Shown here piece after piece: positions 25,639 through 35,464 of a stretch of 64,000 nt of DNA. Source of the stretch: Rhodococcus qingshengii. Lineage in GTDB: Bacteria; Actinomycetota; Actinomycetes; Mycobacteriales; Mycobacteriaceae. The stretch lies in the NCBI RefSeq assembly GCF_021025955.1, contig NZ_JAJNCL010000003.1, positions 681,562-745,561 on the forward strand, in the 5' to 3' direction. Made by a program: the position numbers and the translations under genes. Below the pieces are notes generated by a model, which saw only the letters and a program-made list of their open reading frames with translations, ran no database searches and had not been told where the DNA came from. The first letter of the stretch is position 1, and every line of letters begins with the position of its first letter.

Positions 25639-27419
25639 TTCTCGGGGCCCTCTGATTTCACGGCGACAACCAATGCCGACCGCACTCGCTCTGTTTCTGC
25701 GGCCGTCCATCCCTCGGGCTGGGCGACGCTGATCCAGGCGTCCAGAACGGAGGTTCCGTAATTGTGACCGTGACCGTCGGGAACTCCCGCGGCGTTACCG
25801 AGGTCTGCGGACACCTGCCAGAACGTCACGACCGGGAACCATTTCATCGACGGCGAGCGGTCGAAACCGGGTACTTCCTTGAGCCACTCAGGCCGATTGA
25901 ACATGAGGTCGGGTGACCACCACACCACTGGATCGGAAGGGTGCTGGACAAACAGAACTCGAGGCTGCGGCCACGTCATCCCGTCGGTCGGAATGTCTTC
26001 GGAGCGATCCGCGAACCGCACGCCGGCCAAGCCGTCCGCGTATACGGGAGCTACTTCGGGAGTGCCGGGATCGCGCCTCTTCTCGATCGAACGCCACAAC
26101 TGCGTCGCGTTCGGCGGGCCCACCCACAGAATTCCGTCGGCGGTATCGCGCGCCGCTTGCAGTGTGTCGAACGCCCCGGCGCCGGCCATGACGCCGAGGC
26201 TCTCGCCGTAGACCATGAACTTCGGCCTGGTGGCTTCCGGTTCCTGAAGCCATCTTTCGTGTACCCGCTCGATCAACAGGCGTCCGGCAGCTTGCGCCTT
26301 CTCCTGGTCTGCGAGGAACGAGATCCAACTCGGCAGGTACGAGTACTGGCTGGCGACAAGCGCAGTGTCACCGTCATGTACAAGTTCGATTGCCTGCGCC
26401 GCAGTGGGATTGACCCACCCCGTACCCGTCGTCGGAATGACCACGAGAACCTTGCGCTGGAATGCGCCGGTCCTCTCCAGTTCTTTGACGACCAGATCCA
26501 TGCGCTCTTCGGGGTCTTCGGCGCTTTCGAGGCCGGCATACACGCGAATCGGATCCATCGCAGGCTTACCGGTTGCCGCTTCGAGTTCCTGCGCGTCGAG
26601 TCCGCGTGAGACGAAGTTTCGTCCCTCGAACCCCAATGTGTCCCAGGGAGCAGCAGATTCGGGGCTACCCGATTTCATCGGATCCTGCGGTTCCACGACG
26701 CCGTCGCGAGTAGTCGAGTTCTGCAGACTGAAGATCGAGTTGGTCGCGGCGTAGATTCCGCGGACCAGGACGCCGTCGACCAGCATGAAGAACAGAACGG
26801 TGACCGCCAGGACGCCGACGCCATTGGCCACCGACCGCGACCAGTGGAACCGCCGCATCAGCTGTCGGGCAATCAGTTTCACCAGATCGTGGAGGACCCG
26901 CCAGATCGAGATGAGCAGGCCGCCGACGAGAAGACTCAGTCCGAGTGTTCGGATGTAGCCCGAGGTGGTCGTGCCTTCGGCATCGGTCAGTGCCGCGATT
27001 TCACGTTGCCACCCGGCCGCGTAGACCAGCATGATGATCGCCGCGACAATGGACGCGACCGGAACGAAGACCTTGATCGCGGATGGCACCGGTTCGGGCA
27101 GTGGCCACCACCGTCGACCGCTGAGGAGGTATCGCTCGACAGCCCAACCGATTGCGGTACCGACGCCGTAGCCGATGGCCGAGTTGATTCCGCCGATCAG
27201 ACCTTGGAAAAGCCAATCGCGCGGCAACAGCGAAGGGGTCAACGACCAGCAGAAGAAGAACGCGGCAAACGCGATGCCGGTGAAGTCAAGTTTGAGGAGA
27301 CCCCACGCCCACTCGGTGAAGCGGTTGTCGAGCTTCTCGAGGGATGCGGGAACAGCCAGCCGCAGGTGGTGTTCCTGCGGCTGGCTGTCAGAAGAAGTCA
27401 GTTCTCCAGAATCGACCAT
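25635..27419 (-). CDS. Membrane alpha/beta-hydrolase (Abhydrolase_9 family)
   Basis: 594 residues. The N-terminal 230 hold about five to six membrane helices (GIAFAAFFFCWSLTPSLLPRDW near 48-69 is family-specific). The C-terminal half is an alpha/beta-hydrolase-like domain with the nucleophile elbow YGESLGVMAG (about residue 400) and a late His in GHGHNYG. This two-part architecture is found in mycobacteria and other actinobacteria; substrates are not established, an envelope lipid being plausible. It starts 3 bases after the purL stop and overlaps the CPBP gene. Confidence 0.85.
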   Translation of the reverse strand: MVDSGELTSSDSQPQEHHLRLAVPASLEKLDNRFTEWAWGLLKLDFTGIAFAAFFFCWSLTPSLLPRDWLFQGLIGGINSAIGYGVGTAIGWAVERYLLSGRRWWPLPEPVPSAIKVFVPVASIVAAIIMLVYAAGWQREIAALTDAEGTTTSGYIRTLGLSLLVGGLLISIWRVLHDLVKLIARQLMRRFHWSRSVANGVGVLAVTVLFFMLVDGVLVRGIYAATNSIFSLQNSTTRDGVVEPQDPMKSGSPESAAPWDTLGFEGRNFVSRGLDAQELEAATGKPAMDPIRVYAGLESAEDPEERMDLVVKELERTGAFQRKVLVVIPTTGTGWVNPTAAQAIELVHDGDTALVASQYSYLPSWISFLADQEKAQAAGRLLIERVHERWLQEPEATRPKFMVYGESLGVMAGAGAFDTLQAARDTADGILWVGPPNATQLWRSIEKRRDPGTPEVAPVYADGLAGVRFADRSEDIPTDGMTWPQPRVLFVQHPSDPVVWWSPDLMFNRPEWLKEVPGFDRSPSMKWFPVVTFWQVSADLGNAAGVPDGHGHNYGTSVLDAWISVAQPEGWTAAETERVRSALVVAVKSEGPEK

Positions 27420-27422
27420 CTA

Positions 27423-29711
27423 TCACCCGAACAGAGCGGGCAGCGTTCCCTCGAAGGCCTCACGGAGCTTGGCCATCGTGACGGAGAAGTGTCCCTGGAC
27501 CTCGACGGAATCACTGCCCTCATCGACGACTCCGATACGCGTCCACGGCAAGCCGCGGGCGGTGCACATACCTGTGAAGCGTGTTTCTTCCGTGCGCGGA
27601 ACTGCAACGAGGACGCGTCCCGACGATTCCGAGAACAGGGTGACGAACGGATCGGCGCCTTCGGGAATCAGGATGCGGCAACCGGTTTCGCCGGCCAGCG
27701 CGGCTTCGACGACGGCCTGGGCCAGTCCGCCCTCGGAGAGGTCGTGGGCTGCGGTGACCAGTCCGTCACGCGAGGAGGCGAGCAGGATGTCCGCGAGCAA
27801 CTGCTCACGGGCGAGGTCGACCTTCGGCGGCACGCCACCGAGATGACCGTGCTCGACCTGCGACCAGATGGAACCGTCGAACTCGTCGTGGGTGTCGCCG
27901 AGCAGGATCAGCGTCTCGCCGGGTTCGAGTCCGAGGCCCGTCGGGATGCGGCGGTGAACGTCGTCGATCACACCGAGGACGGCAACCACCGGCGTCGGCA
28001 GGATTGCCGTGGATCCGGTCTGGTTGTAGAAGCTGACGTTGCCGCCGGTGACGGGGATGCCGAGGGTGGCACAGCCGTCGGCGAGGCCGCGAACAGCCTG
28101 CTGGAACTGCCACATGACACCCGGATCCTCGGGTGAACCGAAGTTGAGGCAGTTGGAGACGGCCTTGGGCGTTGCGCCCGTGACTGCCACGTTGCGGAAA
28201 GCCTCGGCCAACGCGAGCTGGGCACCGGTGTACGGATCGAGCGCGGTGTAGCGGCCCGAAGCGTCGGTGGACAGCGCGATTCCGCGTCCGGTCTTCTCGT
28301 CGATGCGGATGACGCCGCCGTCGGCGTTCTCGGCCAGGACGGTGTTGCCGCGGACGTAGCGGTCGTACTGCTCGGTGATCCACTTGCGGCTGCACAGGGC
28401 AGGCGAAGCGATCATCTTCAGCAAAGTGGCTTCGAGTTCTTCGTCCGTCTCGGGACGCTCGAGGCCTGCGGTCGTGTTCGCGATCAACGCGTCCTGGCTC
28501 GCCGGGCGCTCGACGGGACGGTTGTAGACCGGGCCCTCGTGAGCGACGGTGCGCGGGGGAACGTCGACGACGGTCTCGCCGTGCCAGGAGATGGTGAGGT
28601 GCTCACCGTCGGTGACCTCGCCGATGTCGGTGGCAAGGACGTCCCACTTCTTGCAGACCTCCATGAACGCATCGACGTTCTCGGGCGTGACCACGGCGCA
28701 CATGCGCTCCTGCGATTCGCTCGAGAGCACCTCGGCCGGGGTCATGCCGGTGGCGCGCATCGGAACCTTCTCGAGGTTGATGTGCATGCCGCCGTCGCCG
28801 GCTGCAGCCAGCTCGGAGGTTGCGCAGGACAGCCCGGCGCCGCCGAGGTCCTGAATACCGACAACGAGGCCGGCCTTGTAGAGGTCGAGACAGCACTCGA
28901 TGAGTACCTTCTCTGTGAACGGGTCGCCGACCTGAACCGCGGGCAGCTTCTTACGTCCGCCGGTGTCTCCACCCTCGTCGTCGAAGGTTGCCGACGCGAG
29001 GACCGAAACGCCGCCGATTCCGTCGAGACCGGTGCGTGCGCCGAACAGGATGATCTTGTTGCCTGCGCCCGAAGCGAAGGCCAGGTGCAAATCCTCGACG
29101 CGCATGACACCGGCAGCGAGGGCGTTGACCAGCGGGTTGCCTGCGTAGGACTCGTCGAAGACCGTCTCGCCGCCGATGTTCGGCAGGCCGAGGGAGTTTC
29201 CGTATCCACCGACACCGCGCACGACACCGTCGACGACGCGACGAGTGTCGGGGGCGTCAGCAGCGCCGAAACGCAGCTGATCCATGACGGCGATCGGGCG
29301 CGCACCCATGGCCATGATGTCGCGGACGATGCCGCCGACTCCGGTGGCCGCACCCTGGTAGGGCTCGACGTACGACGGGTGGTTGTGGCTCTCGACCTTG
29401 AACGTGACTGCCCAACCGTCGCCGATGTCGACGACGCCGGCGTTCTCACCGATACCGGCCAGCATGTTGGCGCGCATCTCGTCGGTGGTGGTCTTGCCGA
29501 AGTATCCGAGGTGGACCTTGGATGACTTGTACGAGCAGTGCTCGCTCCACATCACCGAGTACATCGCCAGTTCGGCGTCCGTGGGACGGCGGCCCAGGAT
29601 CTCCTTGATGCGTGCGTATTCGTCGTCCTTGAGACCGAGCTCCTTGAACGGCTGAGCGGCATCGGGATCAGCCGATGCGTGCGTGACGGTATCGACCTGG
29701 TGAGCAGACAC
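27423..29711 (-). CDS. purL: Phosphoribosylformylglycinamidine synthase subunit PurL
   Basis: Fourth step of purine synthesis: FGAR plus glutamine plus ATP to FGAM. It has 762 residues, the small PurL type that works with separate PurS and PurQ, neither of which is in the window. Motifs are [16 protein letters not shown] (about 50-65), [38 protein letters not shown] and [15 protein letters not shown]. The start is GTG at 29711. It heads a run of same-direction genes down to purF. Confidence 0.96.
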   Translation of the reverse strand: MSAHQVDTVTHASADPDAAQPFKELGLKDDEYARIKEILGRRPTDAELAMYSVMWSEHCSYKSSKVHLGYFGKTTTDEMRANMLAGIGENAGVVDIGDGWAVTFKVESHNHPSYVEPYQGAATGVGGIVRDIMAMGARPIAVMDQLRFGAADAPDTRRVVDGVVRGVGGYGNSLGLPNIGGETVFDESYAGNPLVNALAAGVMRVEDLHLAFASGAGNKIILFGARTGLDGIGGVSVLASATFDDEGGDTGGRKKLPAVQVGDPFTEKVLIECCLDLYKAGLVVGIQDLGGAGLSCATSELAAAGDGGMHINLEKVPMRATGMTPAEVLSSESQERMCAVVTPENVDAFMEVCKKWDVLATDIGEVTDGEHLTISWHGETVVDVPPRTVAHEGPVYNRPVERPASQDALIANTTAGLERPETDEELEATLLKMIASPALCSRKWITEQYDRYVRGNTVLAENADGGVIRIDEKTGRGIALSTDASGRYTALDPYTGAQLALAEAFRNVAVTGATPKAVSNCLNFGSPEDPGVMWQFQQAVRGLADGCATLGIPVTGGNVSFYNQTGSTAILPTPVVAVLGVIDDVHRRIPTGLGLEPGETLILLGDTHDEFDGSIWSQVEHGHLGGVPPKVDLAREQLLADILLASSRDGLVTAAHDLSEGGLAQAVVEAALAGETGCRILIPEGADPFVTLFSESSGRVLVAVPRTEETRFTGMCTARGLPWTRIGVVDEGSDSVEVQGHFSVTMAKLREAFEGTLPALFG

Positions 29712-29961
29712 TGGAGAGTGGTCCCTTCCCTACGGGAGTCAAGAGGCAAGCCGGCGCGGAGCAGGACACCACGAATGTGCCCAACGAAAGAACGTGCCGG
29801 GGGACAGTCTATCGGTGTGGGCCGACGACTTCCGCAGACGGCAGCACCCGCAACACCTCCGGGCCTGCGAAGTATCGCCGGTCACACCCGTCCCCGTTTG
29901 GGTAATCCGGTCGGTTTTCTTAAAGTCATGCCGGTCCATTCTCTCCCTCGAAAGGCCTCGC

Positions 29962-30948
29962 ATGCCCCAGGATGTTCGTCCGTCCGACCTCACGGCACAG
30001 TCGCAGTCGGTGACCACTCCCCTCACTCCGGCTGCAATTTTCCTGGTCGCGACCGTAAATCCGGGTGGCGAGAACACCACACGAGAACTACTCGCCGACG
30101 TCGCGGGTCTGCAGCGCGCCGTGGGGCTGCGCGTCCCCGGATCAGGTTTGGATGTGGTGACAAGCATCGGATCGTCGGCCTGGGATCGACTGTTCGCCGG
30201 TCCGCGCCCCGCGCTACTGCACCCGTTCGCCGCTCTACAGGGTGACGTTCACTCGGCGCCGTCGACTCCCGGCGATCTGCTCTTCCACATCCGCGCAATG
30301 AGCATGGACGCGTGTTTCGAGGTGGCTCGGCAGATCACGAAGCGACTGCACGGCGCGGCCACCGTCGTCGACGAAGTTCACGGCTTCCAATATTTCGAGA
30401 ACCGCGACCTCATCGGCTTCGTCGACGGCACCGAGAATCCGGTGGGCCGCGACGCCGTCGCCGCGGTGACGGTCGGCGACGAGGATCCCGAGTTCGCAGG
30501 CGGCAGCTACGTCCACATCCAGCGATACATCCACAAGATGCGGGACTGGGAAGCAATCACCGTCGACGAGCAGGAGCGTGTGATCGGACGCAGCAAACTC
30601 GAGGACATCGAGATGACGTCCGACGTGAAGCCTGCCAACTCGCACGTCGCCCTCAACGCGATCAAGGACGAGAACGGCAAGGCTCTCGAGATCCTGCGCG
30701 CCAACATGCCGTACGGACGCCTCGGCGACGACGCGATCGGCACCTTCTTCATCGGCTACTGCCGCACGCCGGCGATCACCGAACGGATGCTCGAGAACAT
30801 GTTTCTCGGCAACCCTCGCGGCAATTACGACCGTCTGCTCGACTTCTCGACGGCCGTGACGGGCTCGATGTTCTTCACACCGAGCGCCGACTTCTTCGAG
30901 GATCTACCGACTGCGCCCTCTACGCCCACTGGGCTCCCAGCACTTTAA
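29962..30948 (+). CDS. Dye-decolorizing peroxidase (DypB type)
   Basis: Heme peroxidase of 328 residues, close to the lignin-active DypB of Rhodococcus jostii. The distal motif GFVDGTENP (GxxDG), the proximal heme His in PANSHVALN and the distal R-A-N triad in EILRANMPYG are all present. The ATG at 29962 follows GAAAGG; the ORF extends upstream without a site. In R. jostii and M. tuberculosis the gene is followed by an encapsulin gene and the peroxidase carries a C-terminal loading peptide. Here the next gene is pepC on the other strand, and the tail (LPTAPSTPTGLPAL) lacks a recognisable signal. Confidence 0.92.
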   Translation: MPQDVRPSDLTAQSQSVTTPLTPAAIFLVATVNPGGENTTRELLADVAGLQRAVGLRVPGSGLDVVTSIGSSAWDRLFAGPRPALLHPFAALQGDVHSAPSTPGDLLFHIRAMSMDACFEVARQITKRLHGAATVVDEVHGFQYFENRDLIGFVDGTENPVGRDAVAAVTVGDEDPEFAGGSYVHIQRYIHKMRDWEAITVDEQERVIGRSKLEDIEMTSDVKPANSHVALNAIKDENGKALEILRANMPYGRLGDDAIGTFFIGYCRTPAITERMLENMFLGNPRGNYDRLLDFSTAVTGSMFFTPSADFFEDLPTAPSTPTGLPAL

Positions 30949-30959
30949 CTACGCGCCCT

Positions 30960-32279
30960 CTAACTACGCGGCGTGAGGAAGGCACCAAGCGCGTCGGCAT
31001 ACATGCGGACATCTGCCGCCCCCATCAGCTCGCGCGCCGAGTGCATGGCGAGCTGAGGCGCGCCCACATCTACGGTGGACAGTCCGGTGCGTGATGCCGT
31101 GATCGGTCCGATGGTGGAGCCGCACGGCAGATCGGCGCGGTGGACGTAGCGCTGCATAGGCACTCCTGCCTGATCGCACGCCAGCGCGAATTCGCCTGCA
31201 CCTGCTGCATCGGTGGCGTATCGCAGGTTCTGGTTCACCTTGAGTACCGGCCCACCGTTGATCTCGATCCGATGAGCGGGCTCGTGGCGGTCCGGGTAAT
31301 TGGGGTGCGTCGCGTGCGCCATGTCGCCCGACGCGCATACCGAGCCGGCCATCGCCTGCAGGAATTCTTCGCGGCCACCACCGCGTCCCAACACGATCCG
31401 TTCGAGCACGGTGTTCAGCAGGTCCGAGAAAGCTCCGCGATCGGACATGCTGCCGACCTCTTCATGATCGAAGAGCGCGAGCACCGGGACCTGCTGTCCT
31501 GGCGACTCGGTTGCGGCCAGAAGTGCTTGTGTCCCTGCATAACACGTGCCCTGATTGTCGAGTCGGGGGGCGCTGACCAATTCCTTGTCCACACCCACCA
31601 CTGCGCTGGGAGCAAGGTCGTGTGTCATCAACTCCCAGCCGAGAACCGACGACGCGACCACACCCGCACGCTCGGCGACAAAACCGATGAAAGACTTGGG
31701 CTTCGAACCCACTCCCCAGATTCCGTTGACGTGCCGCTGCGGATCCAGCGTCACGCCCTTGCGATCTTCGGACAGGTGGATAGCCAGCTGCGGAACACGA
31801 AGAATCGGGTCGTCGATGCGAACCAGCTTCTGCTCCACAGTGTTTCCCACCCGGACACTCAATCGTCCGGAGATACCGAGATCGCGGTCGAGCCAGGAGT
31901 TCAGCCACGCGCCGCCATACGGCTCGAGGCCTACCGTCTGCCACCCGGCCGAAGTGAGGTCGGGATGCTGTTTGACCCGCAGATTCGGACTGTCGGTATG
32001 ACCTCCGACGATCCGGAACGGAGCCGTACTTCCCACGCCCTCGGTGCTCCAGGCGATCAGCGAACCACCTCGCACGAGGAAGTACCGTCCGGGCTCGGCG
32101 GGCCACGACTGCGTTTCGTGGACTTCGACGAACCCGCCGGCCGCCAGCTCGGTCGCCACCGTCGCGCACACATGGAACGGCGACGGTGACGAATCGACGA
32201 AGCTGCACAAGCCGTCTGCGTCGGCCCCGGTCAGAGAAGCCGGCCCGGCCTGAGACGTCCGAGAAGTCTGAGAAGTCAT
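30960..32279 (-). CDS. pepC: M18 family aminopeptidase
   Basis: Zinc aminopeptidase of about 439 residues, homologous to mycobacterial Rv0800 and to yeast aminopeptidase I/aspartyl aminopeptidase. Metal and catalytic motifs are [13 protein letters not shown] (His-x-Asp, about 90), [15 protein letters not shown] (Glu-Glu) and, near the end, [23 protein letters not shown] with the last zinc His. Start choice is uncertain: ATG 32279 gives MTSQTSR, another start lies 12 bases upstream, and neither has a clear site. It ends 11 bases from the end of the DyP gene, convergently. Confidence 0.93.
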   Translation of the reverse strand: MTSQTSRTSQAGPASLTGADADGLCSFVDSSPSPFHVCATVATELAAGGFVEVHETQSWPAEPGRYFLVRGGSLIAWSTEGVGSTAPFRIVGGHTDSPNLRVKQHPDLTSAGWQTVGLEPYGGAWLNSWLDRDLGISGRLSVRVGNTVEQKLVRIDDPILRVPQLAIHLSEDRKGVTLDPQRHVNGIWGVGSKPKSFIGFVAERAGVVASSVLGWELMTHDLAPSAVVGVDKELVSAPRLDNQGTCYAGTQALLAATESPGQQVPVLALFDHEEVGSMSDRGAFSDLLNTVLERIVLGRGGGREEFLQAMAGSVCASGDMAHATHPNYPDRHEPAHRIEINGGPVLKVNQNLRYATDAAGAGEFALACDQAGVPMQRYVHRADLPCGSTIGPITASRTGLSTVDVGAPQLAMHSARELMGAADVRMYADALGAFLTPRS

Positions 32280-32367
32280 GCCCCTCATCATGCCCGAACA
32301 GGTGTCCGGGATATCAGCGGGCGCGAAATCAGTGGGCGCGAATCAAGCGGGCACACGACTGGTCAGC

Positions 32368-32721
32368 TCAGGCGTGCGGACCGGACACGCAGAACTGGTT
32401 CCCATCAGGATCAAGGAGCGTCACCCAGCGGAAACCGTCCATGTTCTCGCGGTGGTGTTCGGTTGCTCCTGCCTCGACGAGTCGCGCCACCTCGGCGTCG
32501 AGATCCGGACTCCCCAGATCGAGATGGATGCGATTCTTCCCTGTCGTGGGATCCGAGACCTTCTGGAAAGCGAAGTTGGTGGCGCTGTCCGGGACCGCGA
32601 CGATGTAGAACCAACCGTCGTTCTCCTCGACGATGTTTCCGCCCAACTGAGCTGCCCACCACGTTGCAAGCGGACCGGGATCGAGACTGTCGAAGGTGAT
32701 CATGCCGAGTGTGAGAGTCAT
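32368..32721 (-). CDS. Glyoxalase/VOC-superfamily protein
   Basis: 117-residue single VOC domain, homologous to Rv0801 at the same place. It starts MTLTLGMITFDSLDPGPLATWW; the metal-site positions appear as HLDLGSPDLDAEVARLVEAGA and a final RWVTLLDPDGNQFCVSGPH, typical of the glyoxalase/bleomycin-resistance/dioxygenase group. The ATG at 32721 is preferred over a GTG two codons upstream because homologues begin MTLTLG. Substrate unknown. Confidence 0.85.
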   Translation of the reverse strand: MTLTLGMITFDSLDPGPLATWWAAQLGGNIVEENDGWFYIVAVPDSATNFAFQKVSDPTTGKNRIHLDLGSPDLDAEVARLVEAGATEHHRENMDGFRWVTLLDPDGNQFCVSGPHA

Positions 32722-32789
32722 GCGCACAAGCTAATGCAAGCCACCGACAAAAGACTCGCAATCTCGGGCCGAGATGAGACGATCCTCGA

Positions 32790-33392
32790 ATGCGACTCAC
32801 GACGCTTCGCAACCGCGTTGCAGAACCACTCTTCGCCGTTTTCTTCACGACCGGATTGCTGTTGAGCTGCCTCGGAGTGCTCGCCTGGCGATTTGCCACG
32901 ACATCTACGCGAACAGAACATATCGGCATCCAGCCTCCGCCGCCGCCGATGGAGGACGGCAAGACCGGATACATGTGGGTTGTCGACGGCTACAGCTACG
33001 TCGACGCCCCACACTGGTTCCCCGCAACTGCATGGTTCCTGATAGTCGGAACGGCAGTCGCCATTGCCGTATCGGCAACACTGAACGCGACAGGATGGCA
33101 CCTGTCCCGCGACACAGGTGGCAGAAAATTTGTTCTTCCGCTTGCACTTTCGATCTTCGGAGCGGCCTACGGACTCACCGTCGCCGTTGTCGGACGAATC
33201 TGGCCGCCCACCTTCTATTCGGTGGTCCTACCCGAACCGCGCGACCCGCAGAACCCTTACCCGGCATCGGCCATTGTCCACTTCGACCTCGAGCCGAACC
33301 TGATCACCTTCACCGCAACAGGTCTTGCCGTCGGCCTTCTCGCGGCCGCCCTGCTTCATGTCCAGAGCTACTCGCTCACTCGATCGAACTAG
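32790..33392 (+). CDS. Hypothetical membrane protein
   Basis: 200-residue protein with about four membrane helices (roughly 12-34, 80-100, 114-136, 173-192), the first beginning AVFFTTGLLLSCLGVLAW. A proline run (QPPPPPMEDGK) lies in the first external loop. The arrangement of one helix, a long loop and three more suggests both ends inside. No family recognised. It is convergent with the acetyltransferase gene, 12 bases apart, and divergent from the VOC gene. Confidence 0.65.
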   Translation: MRLTTLRNRVAEPLFAVFFTTGLLLSCLGVLAWRFATTSTRTEHIGIQPPPPPMEDGKTGYMWVVDGYSYVDAPHWFPATAWFLIVGTAVAIAVSATLNATGWHLSRDTGGRKFVLPLALSIFGAAYGLTVAVVGRIWPPTFYSVVLPEPRDPQNPYPASAIVHFDLEPNLITFTATGLAVGLLAAALLHVQSYSLTRSN

Positions 33393-33404
33393 CAGATCGG
33401 TAGA

Positions 33405-34049
33405 TCACTCAACCGCTTCGAGCTCCGCGACTCTCCCGTCCGAGATCACTCGGACGTGGCGGGTGATCTTCTCGATCGGCCAGTCCCACCATGCAATTCG
33501 CACCAACTTCTCGGTGTCTTCATCACTGAAGCGGCGTTTGATCTCCGTTGCCGGGTTGCCGCCGACGATGGCGTAGTCTGGGACGTCGCGCGTTACGACG
33601 GCGCCAGTGGACACGATCGACCCGTGACCGATCCGAACACCAGGCATGACTGTCACGTTCCCGCCGAACCACACGTCGTTCCCGACGACGGTGTCACCGC
33701 GCGACGGCAGATCCTGCACCAAATCCATGTGCCTGGCCCAATCGCCGCCCATGATCGGGAACGGGTAGGTGGAGACACCGTTCATACGATGATTTGCGCC
33801 GTTCATGATGAAGGTGACGCCGGTTGCCAGCGCGCAGAACTTTCCGATCACCAGTTTGTCGGGACCGTAGTGGTGCAACACGTTTCGAGTCTCGAATTCT
33901 TCGGCGAACTCCGGATCGTCGTAGTAGGTGTACTCCCCTACCTCGATCAACGGGTTGTCGATCAACGGCCTCAGCAACACCACTCGCGGTTGCCCGGCCA
34001 TTGGATGAACAAGGGCGGGATCCGGCGCAGTGAAATCTGACGCGTCCAT
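33405..34049 (-). CDS. CatB/Vat-type hexapeptide acetyltransferase
   Basis: 214-residue left-handed beta-helix acyltransferase of the xenobiotic (chloramphenicol/streptogramin) group. Hexapeptide turns are visible in LVIGKFCALATGVTFIMNGANH and VVGNDVWFGGNVTVMPGVRIGHGSIVSTGAVV. The catalytic His is the one in NGANHRMNG (about residue 82), and WWDWPIEKI is the family C-terminal signature. The ATG at 34049 has GGAG 6 bases upstream. Many chromosomal members act on unknown sugars or drugs, so resistance cannot be claimed from sequence alone. Confidence 0.88.
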   Translation of the reverse strand: MDASDFTAPDPALVHPMAGQPRVVLLRPLIDNPLIEVGEYTYYDDPEFAEEFETRNVLHHYGPDKLVIGKFCALATGVTFIMNGANHRMNGVSTYPFPIMGGDWARHMDLVQDLPSRGDTVVGNDVWFGGNVTVMPGVRIGHGSIVSTGAVVTRDVPDYAIVGGNPATEIKRRFSDEDTEKLVRIAWWDWPIEKITRHVRVISDGRVAELEAVE

Positions 34050-34143
34050 TACCAACTCCGATCCGTCGGCGCGGTGTCGCCGACCGCAGCAAGACTATCT
34101 GGTTCCTGCCGCGGGCGACCGACACGCGAAAACGTGCCGGTCG

Positions 34144-35373
34144 TCAGCCCAGAAGCCCCTTGGCAATATGGGTGACCTGAATTTCGTTGCTGCCTGCATA
34201 GATCATGAGCGACTTGGCATCACGCGCCAACTGCTCGACTCGGTACTCGGCCATGTAGCCGTTTCCACCGAACAGTTGCACGGCTTCCATCGCGACCTCG
34301 GTCGCTGCGCGCGAGGAGTACAGCTTCATCGCCGACGCCTCCGCCAGGCTCACCTTGTCGCCGGCCGCGGTGCGTTCAATCGCGTTGAAGACCATGTTCT
34401 GCACGTTGATTCGAGCGACTTCCATCTCGGCCAGCTTGAGCTGGATGAGCTGGAACTGCCCGATCTCACGTCCCCACAGTTTGCGGGACTTCGCGTATTC
34501 GATACTCAGACGGTGACATTCGTTGATGATGCCGAGCGAGAGGGACGCGATGCCGATGCGTTCGGCGGCGAAGCTCTCCTTGGCGCTGGACTTTCCGTCC
34601 GACTTTCCGCTGTCCTCGGTCTCGCCGAGCAGTCGATCCTTGGTGATGCGGACGTTGTCGAAGAACAGCTCACCGGTGGGTGAGGAGTTCATGCCCATCT
34701 TCTTGAACGGCGGGCTCTGTGTGAGCCCCTCCATGCCCTTGTCGAGGATGAAGGCGAGCACCTTGCGATCACGACGGTCGACCGACGCGTCCCCCTCGTC
34801 GAGCTTTGCGTAGACGATCATCACGTCGGCGTACGGACCGTTGGTGATGAAGGTCTTGTTGCCGTTGAGAATGTAGTCGTCGCCATCGCGGCGCACGTAG
34901 GACTTCATTCCGCCGAAGGCATCCGAGCCCGAATCCGGTTCGGTGATCGCCCAGGCGCCGACGGTTTCGAATGTCACCAAGCCGGGAAGCCAGCGTTCCT
35001 TCTGCGCGAGTGTGCCGCGGCTGCGGATGGTTCCGGCGGCCAATCCGAGGCTGACGCCCAACGACGCGACGAGACCGAGGCTGACTCCGGCCAATTCACT
35101 GTTGAGTACAACGCCCATACTGCCTGCGCCGCTGAAAGCGCTCGACTTCTCACCGTCACTGGAGGGTGCATCGCCGCGCTCACGTGCCAGCGACTTCTCG
35201 AGACCCTCGCGTGCCATGTCGGCCAGACCGAAGGTCGAGTACAGCTTGCGGATGATGTCGAACGGCGGCAGCGCACCACTTTCGAGCTCGTCGACGTGAG
35301 GTCGCACCTCTTTGTCGATAAAGCCCCGCAAGGCGTCGCGGAACATCAGGTCGGTGTCGGACCACTCGTACAT
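34144..35373 (-). CDS. Acyl-CoA dehydrogenase
   Basis: FAD flavoenzyme of 409 residues introducing an alpha-beta double bond in acyl-CoA. The fold is complete: N-terminal helices, FAD/substrate segment WAITEPDSGSDAFGGMKS (about 135-152), NGNKTFITNG, and C-terminal QLFGGNGYMAEYRVEQLARDAK. Where most family members have the catalytic Glu in Y-E-G, this one has MIYAGSNEIQ, so the base must come from elsewhere or chemistry differs. An acidic/Ser-rich insertion (ETEDSGKSDGKSSAKES) is unusual. A KstR-type palindrome lies 63 bases upstream of the ATG, pointing to sterol or steroid side-chain catabolism. Confidence 0.9.
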   Translation of the reverse strand: MYEWSDTDLMFRDALRGFIDKEVRPHVDELESGALPPFDIIRKLYSTFGLADMAREGLEKSLARERGDAPSSDGEKSSAFSGAGSMGVVLNSELAGVSLGLVASLGVSLGLAAGTIRSRGTLAQKERWLPGLVTFETVGAWAITEPDSGSDAFGGMKSYVRRDGDDYILNGNKTFITNGPYADVMIVYAKLDEGDASVDRRDRKVLAFILDKGMEGLTQSPPFKKMGMNSSPTGELFFDNVRITKDRLLGETEDSGKSDGKSSAKESFAAERIGIASLSLGIINECHRLSIEYAKSRKLWGREIGQFQLIQLKLAEMEVARINVQNMVFNAIERTAAGDKVSLAEASAMKLYSSRAATEVAMEAVQLFGGNGYMAEYRVEQLARDAKSLMIYAGSNEIQVTHIAKGLLG

Positions 35374-35435
35374 GTGCCTGAACTCCAGTCGGTGAACGAT
35401 CGAGAGACTGCCGAACGGCAGTCACACACCGAATA

Positions 35436-35449
35436 TAGAACACGTTCCA
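35436..35449. promoter_or_regulatory. KstR-type palindrome upstream of acyl-CoA dehydrogenase
   Basis: TAGAACACGTTCCA matches the TNNAACNNGTTNNA motif bound by KstR, the TetR-family repressor of cholesterol catabolism in mycobacteria and rhodococci, at all eight fixed positions. It sits 63 bases before the gene's ATG. About one chance match per 64 kb is expected, so placement matters as much as the match. Confidence 0.55.
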
Positions 35450-35464
35450 AAACCGGAACAGGAT

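Noticed and set aside
26844..28136. Plus-strand open frame of 430 codons antisense to purL and the membrane hydrolase
   Set aside because: It is highly charged and low in hydrophobic residues, has no family motif, and lies wholly opposite two clear genes; it is a by-product of GC-rich codon use.
33405..34049. Chloramphenicol or streptogramin resistance gene
   Set aside because: The fold is right, but many chromosomal members of this family do not confer resistance; no resistance context is present.
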